From: Pseudomonadota bacterium
GTDB taxonomy: Bacteria > Pseudomonadota > Gammaproteobacteria > Steroidobacterales > Steroidobacteraceae
Direction of reading: 5' to 3'
Assembly: GCA_016720075.1 (NCBI GenBank)
Contig: JADJXW010000003.1
Coordinates: 1-64,000 of the forward strand
DNA length: 64,000 bases
Under the pieces are notes generated by a model. It made no database searches. It worked only from the letters and a program-made list of their open reading frames with translations, and was not told the DNA's origin. The position numbers and the translations under genes are program-made. Positions 18,523-26,924 of the stretch are shown here, piece after piece (position 1 is the first letter of the stretch; the number at the start of each line of letters is the position of its first letter).

Positions 18523-18963
18523 TTGAACCGCGCGCAGATCGTGCTCGCGTTCGACTTCGGCCTGCGCCGCATCGGCGTGGCCGTGGGCGACACCCTCACC
18601 CGGAGCAGCGCCCCCCATGCCACGGTGCCCTGCCACGACTCGGGCCCGGACTGGCCCGGCATCGACAAGGTGATCCGGACGCTCGGACCCGACCTGCTGG
18701 TGGTCGGCGCGCCGTATAATGACGATGGTTCCCCCGGAAGAATTGCCGCCGCCGCCGACGCCTTCGCGGCCGAACTCGGCGCGCGCTTCAAGCTGAAGGT
18801 GGAACGCGCGGACGAACGCTTCAGCTCCGCCGAGGCGGCAAGCCTGCTGCGCGAGCAGCGGGCCTCGGGCCAGCGGCGGCGCAGCGTGAAGAAGGGCGAT
18901 GTCGACAGCGCCGCCGCGGCAGTGCTGCTGGCGGGCTGGCTCGAGAACAACCGACAACTCTGA
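18523..18963 (+). CDS. ruvX: Holliday junction resolvase-like RuvX (pre-16S rRNA nuclease YqgF)
   Basis: 146 residues, RNase H-like fold. The YqgF family takes part in 5' maturation of 16S rRNA. Conserved residues: VLAFDFGLRRIGVAVGD with the first Asp, DLLVVGAPYNDDGSPG, ERADERFSSAEA and KGDVDSAAAAVLLAGWL with the last Asp. The start is most likely TTG at 18523, two bases after the yqgE stop; GTG at 18541 is the alternative. Confidence 0.92.
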   Translation: MNRAQIVLAFDFGLRRIGVAVGDTLTRSSAPHATVPCHDSGPDWPGIDKVIRTLGPDLLVVGAPYNDDGSPGRIAAAADAFAAELGARFKLKVERADERFSSAEAASLLREQRASGQRRRSVKKGDVDSAAAAVLLAGWLENNRQL

Positions 18964-18985
18964 ATTCAAGGTTTCCTGGAACCAC

Positions 18986-19960
18986 ATGGCATTGACGCAA
19001 CAGCGCCGGGCGGATGGCAGCCTGCGACATCTGCTGACGCTCGAAGGGCTGACGCGCGACGAAATCGAATCGCTGCTGGAGCGCGCCCAGCACCATGTGC
19101 GCCGCCTCGGCGAACCGGCGCCGCACTCCAGCGCGCTGGCCGGCGTCACGGTGGCCAACATGTTCACCGAACCCTCCACGCGCACGCGCGTGTCCTTCGA
19201 GCTCGCGGCCAAGCGCCTGGGCGCCGACGTGGTGAACCTCGAGGTGCAGCTGTCCTCGCGCGTGAAGGGCGAGAGCATGCTCGACACCGTCTTCACGCTC
19301 GAGGCGCTGCACGTGGATGTGTTCGTGCTGCGCGATGCCGAACAGGGAGTGCCGGCCATGGTGGCCTCGCACGTGGCGCCGCATGTCAGCGTGCTGTCGG
19401 CCGGCGAGGCGCATGTGTCGCATCCCACGCAGGGCCTGCTCGATGCGCTGACGGTGCTGCAGCACAAGAAGCGCTGCGATGGCCTTGCCATCGCCATCGT
19501 CGGCGACATCCGGCACTCGCGCGTGGCGCGCTCGGCGGCCTGCCATGCGCTGCGCACGCTGGGCACAACCGATATCCGTATCGTGGCGCCGGAGGCGCTG
19601 ATGCCCGATCCGGCGGAATTCGAGGGCTGCGCGCGCTCCACTTCCATCGAGACCGGCATCGAAGGGGCCGACGTGGTGATGATGCTTCGCATCCAGAAGG
19701 AGCGCTTCGCCAACACCACCATTCCGGCGGGCGATGATTATTTCCGCGAATTCGGCCTCACGGCGGCGCGGCTGGCGAAGGCCAGGCCCGATGCCATCGT
19801 GATGCACCCGCAGCCGATGAACCGCGGCGTGGAGATTGACGGCGCCGTGGCCGACGGCCCGCGCTCGGTGATCCGCCAGCAGGTCACCAACGGCGTGGCC
19901 GTGCGCATGGCGGCCCTCGAGATCCTCGCCGCGCCCCTGGCCGCGCGCAAGGCACGCTGA
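18986..19960 (+). CDS. pyrB: aspartate carbamoyltransferase catalytic chain
   Basis: 324 residues. Condenses carbamoyl phosphate with aspartate, the first committed step of pyrimidine synthesis. Key sites: carbamoyl-phosphate loop FTEPSTRTRVSFELA, SSRVKGESMLDTV, ASHVAPHVSVL, HPTQGLLDALT, VGDIRHSRVARS and VMHPQPMNRGVEID. No regulatory chain pyrI is adjacent. In Pseudomonas this gene is followed by a pyrC-like partner; here its TGA overlaps the start of pyrK by one base. A pyrR regulator is not seen. Confidence 0.95.
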   Translation: MALTQQRRADGSLRHLLTLEGLTRDEIESLLERAQHHVRRLGEPAPHSSALAGVTVANMFTEPSTRTRVSFELAAKRLGADVVNLEVQLSSRVKGESMLDTVFTLEALHVDVFVLRDAEQGVPAMVASHVAPHVSVLSAGEAHVSHPTQGLLDALTVLQHKKRCDGLAIAIVGDIRHSRVARSAACHALRTLGTTDIRIVAPEALMPDPAEFEGCARSTSIETGIEGADVVMMLRIQKERFANTTIPAGDDYFREFGLTAARLAKARPDAIVMHPQPMNRGVEIDGAVADGPRSVIRQQVTNGVAVRMAALEILAAPLAARKAR

Positions 19961-20850
19961 TGGCCTACGCCACCGGCAAGGGCAACCGCGGCACCATCTT
20001 CGTCGAGGATGCCGCCATCCTGGCGCGCGAGGAATTCGCGGGTCATCAATACGTGCTGCGCCTGGCGGCACCGGAAACCGCCGCGCGCGCGACGGCGGGC
20101 AGCTTCGTGCATGTGGTGGTGGATCCTTCCATCCCGATGCGCCGGCCGCTGTCGATCATGCGCGTGGATCGCGAGGCGGGCTGGATCGAACTGCTGTTCA
20201 AGATCCATGGAGCGGGTCTGCAGCACCTGGCCGCGCGGCGACTCGGCGAGACGGTAAACCTGATGGGACCGATCGGCCACGGCTTCACGCCGCACGCCGA
20301 CAGACCTCGCGCGCTGCTGCTGGGCGGCGGCGTCGGCATCCCGCCGATGGTGTTCCTGGCCGAGACGCTCCGGGATCGCGCGGCCGAGGGCTTCAAGCCC
20401 TTCGCCGTGCTGGGATCGGAGCTGCCCTTTCCGTTTCGCGCGCGCCCCTCGACCATCGTCGTTCCCGGCATGCCCGATGGCGTGATCGCCGCGATGCCGC
20501 TGCTGGATTCCTGGGGCGTGCCCAGCCGGCTGACCAGCAAGGCCGGATTCCCGGGCTGCCACGATGGCTTCGTCACCGATCTGGCGCGGCTGTGGCTGGG
20601 CCAGCTGGGCGACACCGCGCGCGGCGAGGTGGAACTGTTCGCCTGCGGGCCGACTCCCATGCTCAAGGCCGTGGCGGCGCTGGCGCGGGAATTTTCGCTG
20701 CCCTGCCAGGTCTCGCTGGAGGAATACATGGCCTGCGCCGTGGGCGGCTGCGCCGGCTGCGTGGTGGAAGTGGCCACGCCCGCGGGCCCGTCGATGGAAC
20801 GGGTCTGTGTGGATGGACCCGTGTTCGACGCCTACACTGTTTTCGCCTGA
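19960..20850 (+). CDS. pyrK: dihydroorotate dehydrogenase electron-transfer subunit PyrK
   Basis: 296 residues. An FAD and [2Fe-2S] protein that passes electrons from class 1B dihydroorotate dehydrogenase to NAD+. The FAD-binding beta-barrel contains MRRPLSIMRVDREAGW, the nucleotide domain ALLLGGGVGIPPMVFLAE and LFACGPTPMLKAV, and the C-terminal cluster site is CAVGGCAGCVVEV followed by MERVCVDGPVFDA. No pyrD lies in the window, so its catalytic partner must be elsewhere or it serves another acceptor. It is coupled to pyrB by a one-base overlap, strongly suggesting a pyrimidine role. Confidence 0.9.
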   Translation: MAYATGKGNRGTIFVEDAAILAREEFAGHQYVLRLAAPETAARATAGSFVHVVVDPSIPMRRPLSIMRVDREAGWIELLFKIHGAGLQHLAARRLGETVNLMGPIGHGFTPHADRPRALLLGGGVGIPPMVFLAETLRDRAAEGFKPFAVLGSELPFPFRARPSTIVVPGMPDGVIAAMPLLDSWGVPSRLTSKAGFPGCHDGFVTDLARLWLGQLGDTARGEVELFACGPTPMLKAVAALAREFSLPCQVSLEEYMACAVGGCAGCVVEVATPAGPSMERVCVDGPVFDAYTVFA

Positions 20851-20872
20851 TTCAATCCAAAGGGGGATGAAG

Positions 20873-21676
20873 ATGATCACGTTCAAACCACGCCGGACCG
20901 CCCTGGCGCTGATGCTGGCCGCCGGCCTTGCCGTCGCGGGTGCTGTTGGCGCCGCCGAACCGGCCGCACCCGCTGCACCGCCCAAGCCCTATGCAATCCC
21001 CGCCGGCGTGCCCAAGTACGTGCGCGATGCGGTGGAATCCAAGGACCGCACGCCGGCCATGACCGCGCGCGACTTCGACCGCAAGCCGGCCGAACTGCTG
21101 GCGCTGTCGGGCGTGAAGCCCGGTGACCGCGTGGTGGAGTTCGCCTCGTTCGGCCAGTACTTCACCACCCTGCTCTCCCCGATCGTGGGCGAGAAGGGCC
21201 TGATCTACATGTATGACCTGCCCTACACCGAGGCGCGCGCCGGCGCGGCCAGCCGCGATTTCGTCGCCAAGCACCCGAACTCGCGCTACGAGCTGGTGGA
21301 CTACAACGACATCAAGCTGCCGCAGAACGTCGACATCGTGTTCAACGTGCTCTATTACCACGACCTGTCGATCAACAAGACCGACGTGGCGGTGCTGAAC
21401 AAGAAGGTGCTGGATTCGCTCAAGCCGGGCGGCATCTATTTCGTCGTCGACCACAATGCCCGACCGGGCTCGGGCCGCACCGACACCGACAAGCTGCATC
21501 GCATCGACCCCGAGGTGATCAAGCAGGAGCTCATCGCCACCGGCTTCGAACTGGTGGAAGACAGCAAGCTGCTGGCCAACCCCGAGGATGATCACTCGTG
21601 GATGGTGTTCGCGCCCGGCAAGCGCGGCACCACGGACCAGGCCGTGCTCAAGTTCCGGAAGCCCGCGAAGAAGTAA
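20873..21676 (+). CDS. exported class I methyltransferase-like protein
   Basis: 267 residues. The N-terminus is a clear signal peptide (RRTALALMLAAGLAVAGAVG, cleavage near GAA), yet the body is a Rossmann methyltransferase: GDRVVEFASFGQYFTTLLSP in the SAM-loop position, VDIVFNVLYYHDL, LKPGGIYFVVDHNARPG and DDHSWMVFAPG. It resembles the group of predicted methyltransferases that carry signal peptides (COG4798 by memory). SAM is not known to be available in the periplasm, so its substrate and even its activity are open. AGGGGG at 20861-20866 fits the ATG at 20873 (6-base spacing) better than ATG at 20867. It ends immediately against the convergent permease gene. Confidence 0.8.
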   Translation: MITFKPRRTALALMLAAGLAVAGAVGAAEPAAPAAPPKPYAIPAGVPKYVRDAVESKDRTPAMTARDFDRKPAELLALSGVKPGDRVVEFASFGQYFTTLLSPIVGEKGLIYMYDLPYTEARAGAASRDFVAKHPNSRYELVDYNDIKLPQNVDIVFNVLYYHDLSINKTDVAVLNKKVLDSLKPGGIYFVVDHNARPGSGRTDTDKLHRIDPEVIKQELIATGFELVEDSKLLANPEDDHSWMVFAPGKRGTTDQAVLKFRKPAKK

Positions 21677-23008
21677 TCAGGCCTGCTGCGCGCGGCGCCA
21701 GTCGGCGCCGCGCCAGCGCACGTAGGCCACTTCGCGCAGCAGCACGGCCAGCGCGATCTCGGCGGCCAGCACCATCCACGGTGCCTCGGCGGTGCCCACG
21801 TACAGCGGCTGCACCAGCCCGTAGAAGATTCCCGCGGCGAGGCCTGTTCCCGCCAGCGCATCGAAGAACCCGCGGTGATGCTGTTGCATCAGCCCCAGCC
21901 AGCCCGCGCACAGGCCAGGCACCAGCAGCGCCGGCACCAGGTACGCCAGCGGCAAGGCCGGGCGTGGTGAAAACGGCACCCACACGAGCAGCGCGCAGGC
22001 TGCCACCGCGATCCCCACCGCCACGGCAACCCGCAGCATCTGGCGTTCCATCCAGGCGTGCAGCTCCAGTCGCGTGCGACCGGCCGGCAGCCACAGCGCC
22101 CGCGAGCGCCGCGCCATGCTGCTCGACACCGCGCCGGTGATGAGCGTCGCCGCCGAGAGCACGCCGATCATCATCGATTGCAGGGCCATCACACCGGCCT
22201 GGCGGCCCAGCACCCACTGGATGAGCAGCAGAACCAGGCCCGCGACCAGGACCTGAAGGCCGATTCCCGGTGAAGTGCCATTGGCGAGGACCCAGCGCGT
22301 CATGGCCTGCTCACGCGTTGCCGGCGCCTGCGGGGCGTTGACTGCTGGGTCTGCTGCATCGCCGGTGACATCGCGCCGCCGCCAGGCGCCCGCATGGATT
22401 CTTCGCGCGCGCAGGAACCATACGGCGAAGACCGCCCCCACCGCCGCACTCATGAGCACGCCGACGGGACCGCCCAGCAGTCGCGCTGCATCCTCCACGC
22501 CGAAGGCATGCAGCAGCAGACCGGGCGCCTGCCAGAGGATCAGGATCACCAGCGTCCACAGCGGGCTGCGGCTGGCGATGAACAGCACCACCGCGCACAT
22601 CGTGCCGAAGTTCAGCGTCAGCGAGAACATCAGCAGCAGCGCCTCGGCGTCCGGGCGCAGCTTTGGCGGAACTGCCTGGAATGCCAGCCAGTAGCAGAAC
22701 ATCCAGCACAGCGTTGCGAGCATCAGGATCCCGAACGCGCCAGCCAGCAGCCGACCCCGCGCGTGCGGGCGCAGCAGCAGCGCCCGCGAGGCACACAGCA
22801 TCCTGAGGAACGCGCCGCCAGCCAGCAATGGCACGATTATCACCAGCATCACGCCGAAGAAGGTGATGGGCAGCGTGGAGCCGGGCATGTTGAACGGCAG
22901 CCTGAAGAGCTGGCCACCGACCAGCACCGTGAGGCCGATGACCGTCAGCGCGCGCTGCAGCGGCAGCATCCAGAATCCGACACGCAGCAGCTGCCAGAAG
23001 GTCTTCAT
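21677..23008 (-). CDS. ABC transporter permease
   Basis: 443 residues, strongly hydrophobic with about 10-12 predicted membrane helices in two halves joined by a charged loop (about 215-245). N-terminal part: LQRALTVIGLTVLVGGQLF and FFGVMLVIIVPLLAGGAFL. It follows the ATPase gene with a 4-base ATGA overlap and belongs to the GntR-ATPase-permease operon type typical of YtrA regulators. Such exporters often respond to cell-wall antibiotics or membrane stress, but nothing in the sequence fixes the substrate. Confidence 0.8.
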   Translation of the reverse strand: MKTFWQLLRVGFWMLPLQRALTVIGLTVLVGGQLFRLPFNMPGSTLPITFFGVMLVIIVPLLAGGAFLRMLCASRALLLRPHARGRLLAGAFGILMLATLCWMFCYWLAFQAVPPKLRPDAEALLLMFSLTLNFGTMCAVVLFIASRSPLWTLVILILWQAPGLLLHAFGVEDAARLLGGPVGVLMSAAVGAVFAVWFLRARRIHAGAWRRRDVTGDAADPAVNAPQAPATREQAMTRWVLANGTSPGIGLQVLVAGLVLLLIQWVLGRQAGVMALQSMMIGVLSAATLITGAVSSSMARRSRALWLPAGRTRLELHAWMERQMLRVAVAVGIAVAACALLVWVPFSPRPALPLAYLVPALLVPGLCAGWLGLMQQHHRGFFDALAGTGLAAGIFYGLVQPLYVGTAEAPWMVLAAEIALAVLLREVAYVRWRGADWRRAQQA

Positions 23009-23885
23009 GAATGCACGGCCAGGAAGATGTCCTCGAGTGTCAGCGGCGTCACTTCCACGCGTGCGCCCGACTGCCGTTCGATCTCCGGCAGGCGATCAGG
23101 ATTCCAGTCGCGCACCACCAGCACCGCCGTGCTGCCCCGCACCTCGCCGTGGATCTGGCCCGGGACAACCGGGGCGAGAGGATCTCGTGTTCCGCCCGCA
23201 GCACCAGCCGCACGGTGGATTCCTTCAGCTGATCCAGCTCGCCCTGCCAGGCGATGCCGCCCTCGCGCAGGATCCACACGTGGCTGGCGATGCGCTCTAT
23301 GTCGCTGACGATGTGCGAGGAGAACAGGATGGTGCGGCCGGTTTCCGCGGCGATCTCCAGCAGCGTGAGCATGAAGGCGCGGCGCGCCACCGGATCCAGT
23401 CCCGAGGCGGGCTCATCCATCACCAACAGGTCGGGGCGATGACCCAGCGCCAGGAGCGTCGCGATCTTCTGCCGCTCGCCGCCCGAGAGCACGCCAACAC
23501 GCCGGTTGAGGGGCACCTCCCATTCACGCGCCAGGCGCTGGATGAGCGCGTGGTCCCATTGCCGGTGGAACGAAGCCGCCAGCGCCAGGTGCTGCTCGCC
23601 CGTCATCAGCGACATGAGCTCGTCCTGCTGCGCCACGAAGCCGATGCGCGCCTTGCAGCCGGCTGAAAGGCGGCTGCTGGCCTCGCCGAAGACACGTGCT
23701 TCGCCGGCAGTGGGCGTGGCGAATCCCAGCAGCACATCGAACAGCGTCGATTTGCCCGCGCCGTTCTTGCCCAGCAGGCCGACCACGGTGCCCGGTGTGG
23801 CGCGCAGGCTGACGTCCTTCAGGATCTGCCGACCACCGGCGTCTTTGGCGAGGTGGCGTGTTTCGACCACGTAATCGTCATTCAT
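23005..23885 (-). CDS. ABC transporter ATP-binding protein, one-base frameshift near its end
   Basis: Nucleotide-binding subunit. Walker A LLGKNGAGKST, Q-loop FVAQQDE, signature LSGGERQK, Walker B LLVMDEPASGLD and switch histidine SSHIVSD are intact. The frame breaks at about 23176-23182, after LRAEHEIL. One extra base restores the C-terminus LAPVVPGQIHGEV through VTPLTLEDIFLAVHS and a total of about 293 residues. The restored end overlaps the permease start by 4 bases, as expected for this operon, which supports the correction. Its own start overlaps the GntR stop by 8 bases. Confidence 0.9.
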
Positions 23886-24258
23886 GCTCCTTCTCCCAGA
23901 TACGGTCTAGCAGGGCCGCCAGCTCCCGCCGCGAGAGCTCGAGCTGGCGCGCCGATTGCACCAGCGCCTCGGCCTGCGGCTCGATCTGTTTCAGGCGTCG
24001 CTCGGCCGGATCAACGGCGCGCCTGCGCGGCGCCACGGTCATCGGCCGGCCGCGATTGCGCTGCAGGAGCCCCTCGGCCTCCAGCAGGCTGTAGGCCTTT
24101 GAAATGGTCATCGGATTGACGGCATGCGCCAGCGCCAGGTCGCGCACTGAAGGCAGCTCGACGCCGGCCCTGAGCTGCCCGCTGGCGACCAGGCGCCGCA
24201 CCTGCTCCTGCAGCTGGCGATAGATGGGAATGCCGGAGTGTGGGTCGAGCGTGAACAT
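23878..24258 (-). CDS. GntR family regulator, YtrA subgroup
   Basis: 126 residues. Short GntR repressor with only an N-terminal winged helix (FTLDPHSGIPIYRQLQEQVR, LPSVRDLALAHAVNPMTISK, YSLLEAEGLLQRNRGRP) and a short C-terminal dimerisation helix. This is the YtrA layout, normally an autoregulator of an adjacent ABC transporter. ATG at 24258 gives the family-typical N-terminus; ATG at 24282 would add eight residues. A perfect palindrome lies 33 bases upstream, and the ABC genes follow with overlaps. Confidence 0.9.
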   Translation of the reverse strand: MFTLDPHSGIPIYRQLQEQVRRLVASGQLRAGVELPSVRDLALAHAVNPMTISKAYSLLEAEGLLQRNRGRPMTVAPRRRAVDPAERRLKQIEPQAEALVQSARQLELSRRELAALLDRIWEKEHE

Positions 24259-24290
24259 CAGCGCAGCCGGGATGGTTGGCATGTGGCCAT

Positions 24291-24312
24291 GTGTATTAAT
24301 ACTATAATACAC
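24291..24312. promoter_or_regulatory. palindromic operator/promoter of the GntR-ABC operon
   Basis: GTGTATTA (24291-24298), six-base spacer, TAATACAC (24305-24312): a perfect 8-bp inverted repeat, strikingly AT-rich in a GC-rich region. It contains TATAAT/TATTAT-like -10 elements and is placed just upstream of the YtrA-type gene. The form resembles known YtrA operators. Autorepression is the likely role. Confidence 0.75.
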
Positions 24313-24337
24313 ATGGCGACCGATCGGCGTGCGTGAT

Positions 24338-24919
24338 TCACGTTTTCCGGCGCTGTCTCCAGCACTCGGCCGCGGACTGGCGACTGAAGTCGGTGAACGG
24401 ACCCCGGCCCTGGGTTCGCCGGTGTTCCCAGGGAGCATGCGCCGTGGCCCCTCCCCACAGGCCCAGGCGCCCGCGCCGGGCGGTCGCCTCGATGTCGCAG
24501 TAGATGCGCTCCGTGCGTCGCAGGTAGCTGCGATACGCCCAGGCATGACCGGCGCGCAGCAGCTCGCGATTCACGTTGGCGTCATCCAGAAGAACAATGG
24601 CGACCATGCGCTCGTAACGGTCCTGCGAGACCGGCTCCAGCAGCACCTCGCGATCCTGCACGCGCTGCCGCAGCCAATCCGAGGCTTCACGGCCGCTGGA
24701 CTGATCGCGCTCGGGCGCATCGACGCCATGCAGACGGACGCGGATGCGCCCACTGGCCAGCAGCACGTCGAGGGTGTCGCCATCGATCACGCGGGTGACG
24801 CGACCGGCAAGCACCGGTTCGTCGGCAGCACTCGCCGGCATCGAGGCAAGCAGGAGCAGCAGCGCCAGCAGCAGCCAGCTGAACGGCTCAGCCGCCGCTG
24901 ATGAGTTTGCGGATGGCAT
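24338..24919 (-). CDS. thermonuclease-family (SNase-like) exported protein
   Basis: 193 residues from ATG at 24919. The hydrophobic N-terminal segment (WLLLALLLLLASMPASAAD) is a signal peptide. The SNase domain shows VIDGDTLDVLL, IRVRLHGVDAPERDQ, the catalytic Arg and Glu/Asp in DRYERMVAIV, and NVNRELLRAGHAWAY, then a C-terminal RRGRLGLWG. It is a likely secreted or periplasmic nuclease, though some members bind nucleic acid without cutting. The start lies inside the end of the ankyrin gene, so it probably belongs to the same transcript. Confidence 0.87.
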   Translation of the reverse strand: MPSANSSAAAEPFSWLLLALLLLLASMPASAADEPVLAGRVTRVIDGDTLDVLLASGRIRVRLHGVDAPERDQSSGREASDWLRQRVQDREVLLEPVSQDRYERMVAIVLLDDANVNRELLRAGHAWAYRSYLRRTERIYCDIEATARRGRLGLWGGATAHAPWEHRRTQGRGPFTDFSRQSAAECWRQRRKT

Positions 24920-26924
24920 CGCGCCGCAGGTTTCCGGCGATGTCCGCGGCAGTGGCCCGATTGTTGTTGCGCAGGTCGGCATTGGCTCCTGCGCCCAATA
25001 GTGCCTTGACCAGCGGCGCGGAGGCATCCCGCGCTGCGATGGTGAGAGCCGTGTCACCCTGCTGGTCGCGCAGGTTCGCGTTGGCGCCGGCGCGCAGCAG
25101 CGCCTCCACGGCCTGCAGCTGATCCGAGGCGGCGGCCTGCATCAGCGGCGTGGCGCCCAGGCGGTTGGTGGCGTTCACGTTGGCACCTGCCGCGACCAGC
25201 GCAGGCACCTGCTCCGCAAGGCCACGGGCAGCCGCGGCGGCCAGAACACCGTTGCCCTCGGTATCGGTCATCCTGGCCGGGACTCCCGCAGCCAGCAGTC
25301 GCTGCAGTGCCTTACCGGCACCGGACAGCGCCGCGTGCATCAGGCTGTCCCTGCCCTTGGAATCCTGGGTGCCGGCGGTCGCGCCGGACTTCAGCAGCAG
25401 GTCGAGCAGCGCGACATCGTCACTGGCCGCAGCGAGCATCAGCGGCGTGCGCCCTTCCGCATCCACGGCGTTCACCTGTGCGCCGGAGCGCAGCAGCAAC
25501 TCGATGATCGGGCGCTGACCGGCCGCAACGGCTTCCACGAGCAGTGGAGCGCCTGTGTTGCCGGGCTGTGTCGCCGAAGCACCGGCCTTCAACAACCTCT
25601 CGAGCAGCGCAGCATCAGCCTGCTGCAGCGCCGTGCCGGCGGGCGTGCGGCCCCGGGAGTCCTTCTGCTGCGCGGTCGCGCCGGCCGCAAGCAGCAGGTC
25701 AACGGCCTCCAACACGCCCGCATCCGTGGCGGCAAACAGCGCCGAATTCTTCTGGCCCGCCGACCAGGTGCCCCGCGCCAGAAGCGTCTTGAGCAGTGAG
25801 GTGTTGCGCCTCGTCGCCGCCACGTCAAGGTCCGACATGCCGGTGTAGGCATCGCGCGCCTTGGCGCGCTGCACGTCGCTGAGTGCCTCGGAGCGAGCGC
25901 TTGGCGGCCGGCTGGGCTCGGCGCCACCGGCTTGCAATGCGGAGACTACGGGCTTCGCATCACGGCGCAGCGCGATGTCGAGCGGTCGATCGCCATCCTT
26001 GTTCTCGGGATTCGGCGCAGCACCAGCAGCCAACAGCGCGCTGACGCGCTCGGCCGTATCGGCCATGGCGGCGCGATGCAGGGCCGTGTTGCCCAGCAGG
26101 TCCGCGGCGCGCGGATCGGCCTTCGCCGCCAGCAACGCGGGGATTGCAGCGCCTTTCGGGGCCGCGGCGGCCAGCAGCAGCGCCGTCATGCCGTTCTGGT
26201 CGCGGGCATCCACCACGGCGCCCGCGGCAAGCAGCCATTCGACGGCACGCGCGGCATCGTTGACAGCGGCCACCGACAGCGCGGCCCGGCCGAAATCATC
26301 GACGGCGCCGGAAGGCGTCTTTGCATCAGCGAGCTGCCGCAGCAGCGACACATCGTCGGTGCGCGCGGCGCGCAGCCATGCGGCATCACGCGCCGACTGC
26401 TCGGCCAGGTCCTGCGCCGGAAGGAAAGCCATCGGCAACCGCCCCGCCTGGATCAGCGCCCGCGCCTCCTCCATGCCGCCCTGGGCGGCGGCATCCAGCC
26501 AGCGTCGCGCGCCGGCCTCATCCGCTGGCGCGCGGTTGGCAAGCTCCACCGACAGCAGGTACGCCGCGCGCGGCACTCCGGCGGCGGCGGCCTTTTCGAG
26601 CAATGGCAGCGCGCGCGCCGGATCAGGCTCGCCCGCGGGATTGGCCAGCAGCAACGCCCCGAGCAGGTACATGGCGTGCGCGTTGCCACGCTTGGCCAGC
26701 GTGTCGAGCTCGCGCATCGCGCCGTCGAAGTTCTTCTCGCGGATGGCAAGGCGCGCCTTGTCCAGCGCCGCATCACTGCGCACCGTCGCGGCATCCTGCT
26801 TCACCGCGCTGCGCTTCGCGCTGGCGGCAGTCACCGACCCGGTCATGCCGGCGCTGAACACCAGTACGCCGGTGATCCATGCGGCGCGGCGCAACGCGCC
26901 AGCGCTGCCTTCAGGCCGTGCCAT
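24888..26924 (-). CDS. Sel1 and ankyrin repeat exported protein
   Basis: 678 residues with a signal peptide or anchor (AAWITGVLVFSAGMTGSV). The N-terminal quarter holds Sel1/TPR-like repeats (AHAMYLLGALLLANPAG, PLLEKAAAAGVPRAAYLL). From about 185 to the end run roughly twelve ankyrin repeats of 33 residues (for example NAVDAEGRTPLMLAAASDDV and TNRLGATPLMQAAASDQL). A protein-interaction scaffold; partners unknown. The ATG at 26924 overlaps the end of the ferredoxin-flavoprotein gene by 14 bases, so the two are translationally coupled and probably act together in the redox system. Confidence 0.85.
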   Translation of the reverse strand: MARPEGSAGALRRAAWITGVLVFSAGMTGSVTAASAKRSAVKQDAATVRSDAALDKARLAIREKNFDGAMRELDTLAKRGNAHAMYLLGALLLANPAGEPDPARALPLLEKAAAAGVPRAAYLLSVELANRAPADEAGARRWLDAAAQGGMEEARALIQAGRLPMAFLPAQDLAEQSARDAAWLRAARTDDVSLLRQLADAKTPSGAVDDFGRAALSVAAVNDAARAVEWLLAAGAVVDARDQNGMTALLLAAAAPKGAAIPALLAAKADPRAADLLGNTALHRAAMADTAERVSALLAAGAAPNPENKDGDRPLDIALRRDAKPVVSALQAGGAEPSRPPSARSEALSDVQRAKARDAYTGMSDLDVAATRRNTSLLKTLLARGTWSAGQKNSALFAATDAGVLEAVDLLLAAGATAQQKDSRGRTPAGTALQQADAALLERLLKAGASATQPGNTGAPLLVEAVAAGQRPIIELLLRSGAQVNAVDAEGRTPLMLAAASDDVALLDLLLKSGATAGTQDSKGRDSLMHAALSGAGKALQRLLAAGVPARMTDTEGNGVLAAAAARGLAEQVPALVAAGANVNATNRLGATPLMQAAASDQLQAVEALLRAGANANLRDQQGDTALTIAARDASAPLVKALLGAGANADLRNNNRATAADIAGNLRRDAIRKLISGG

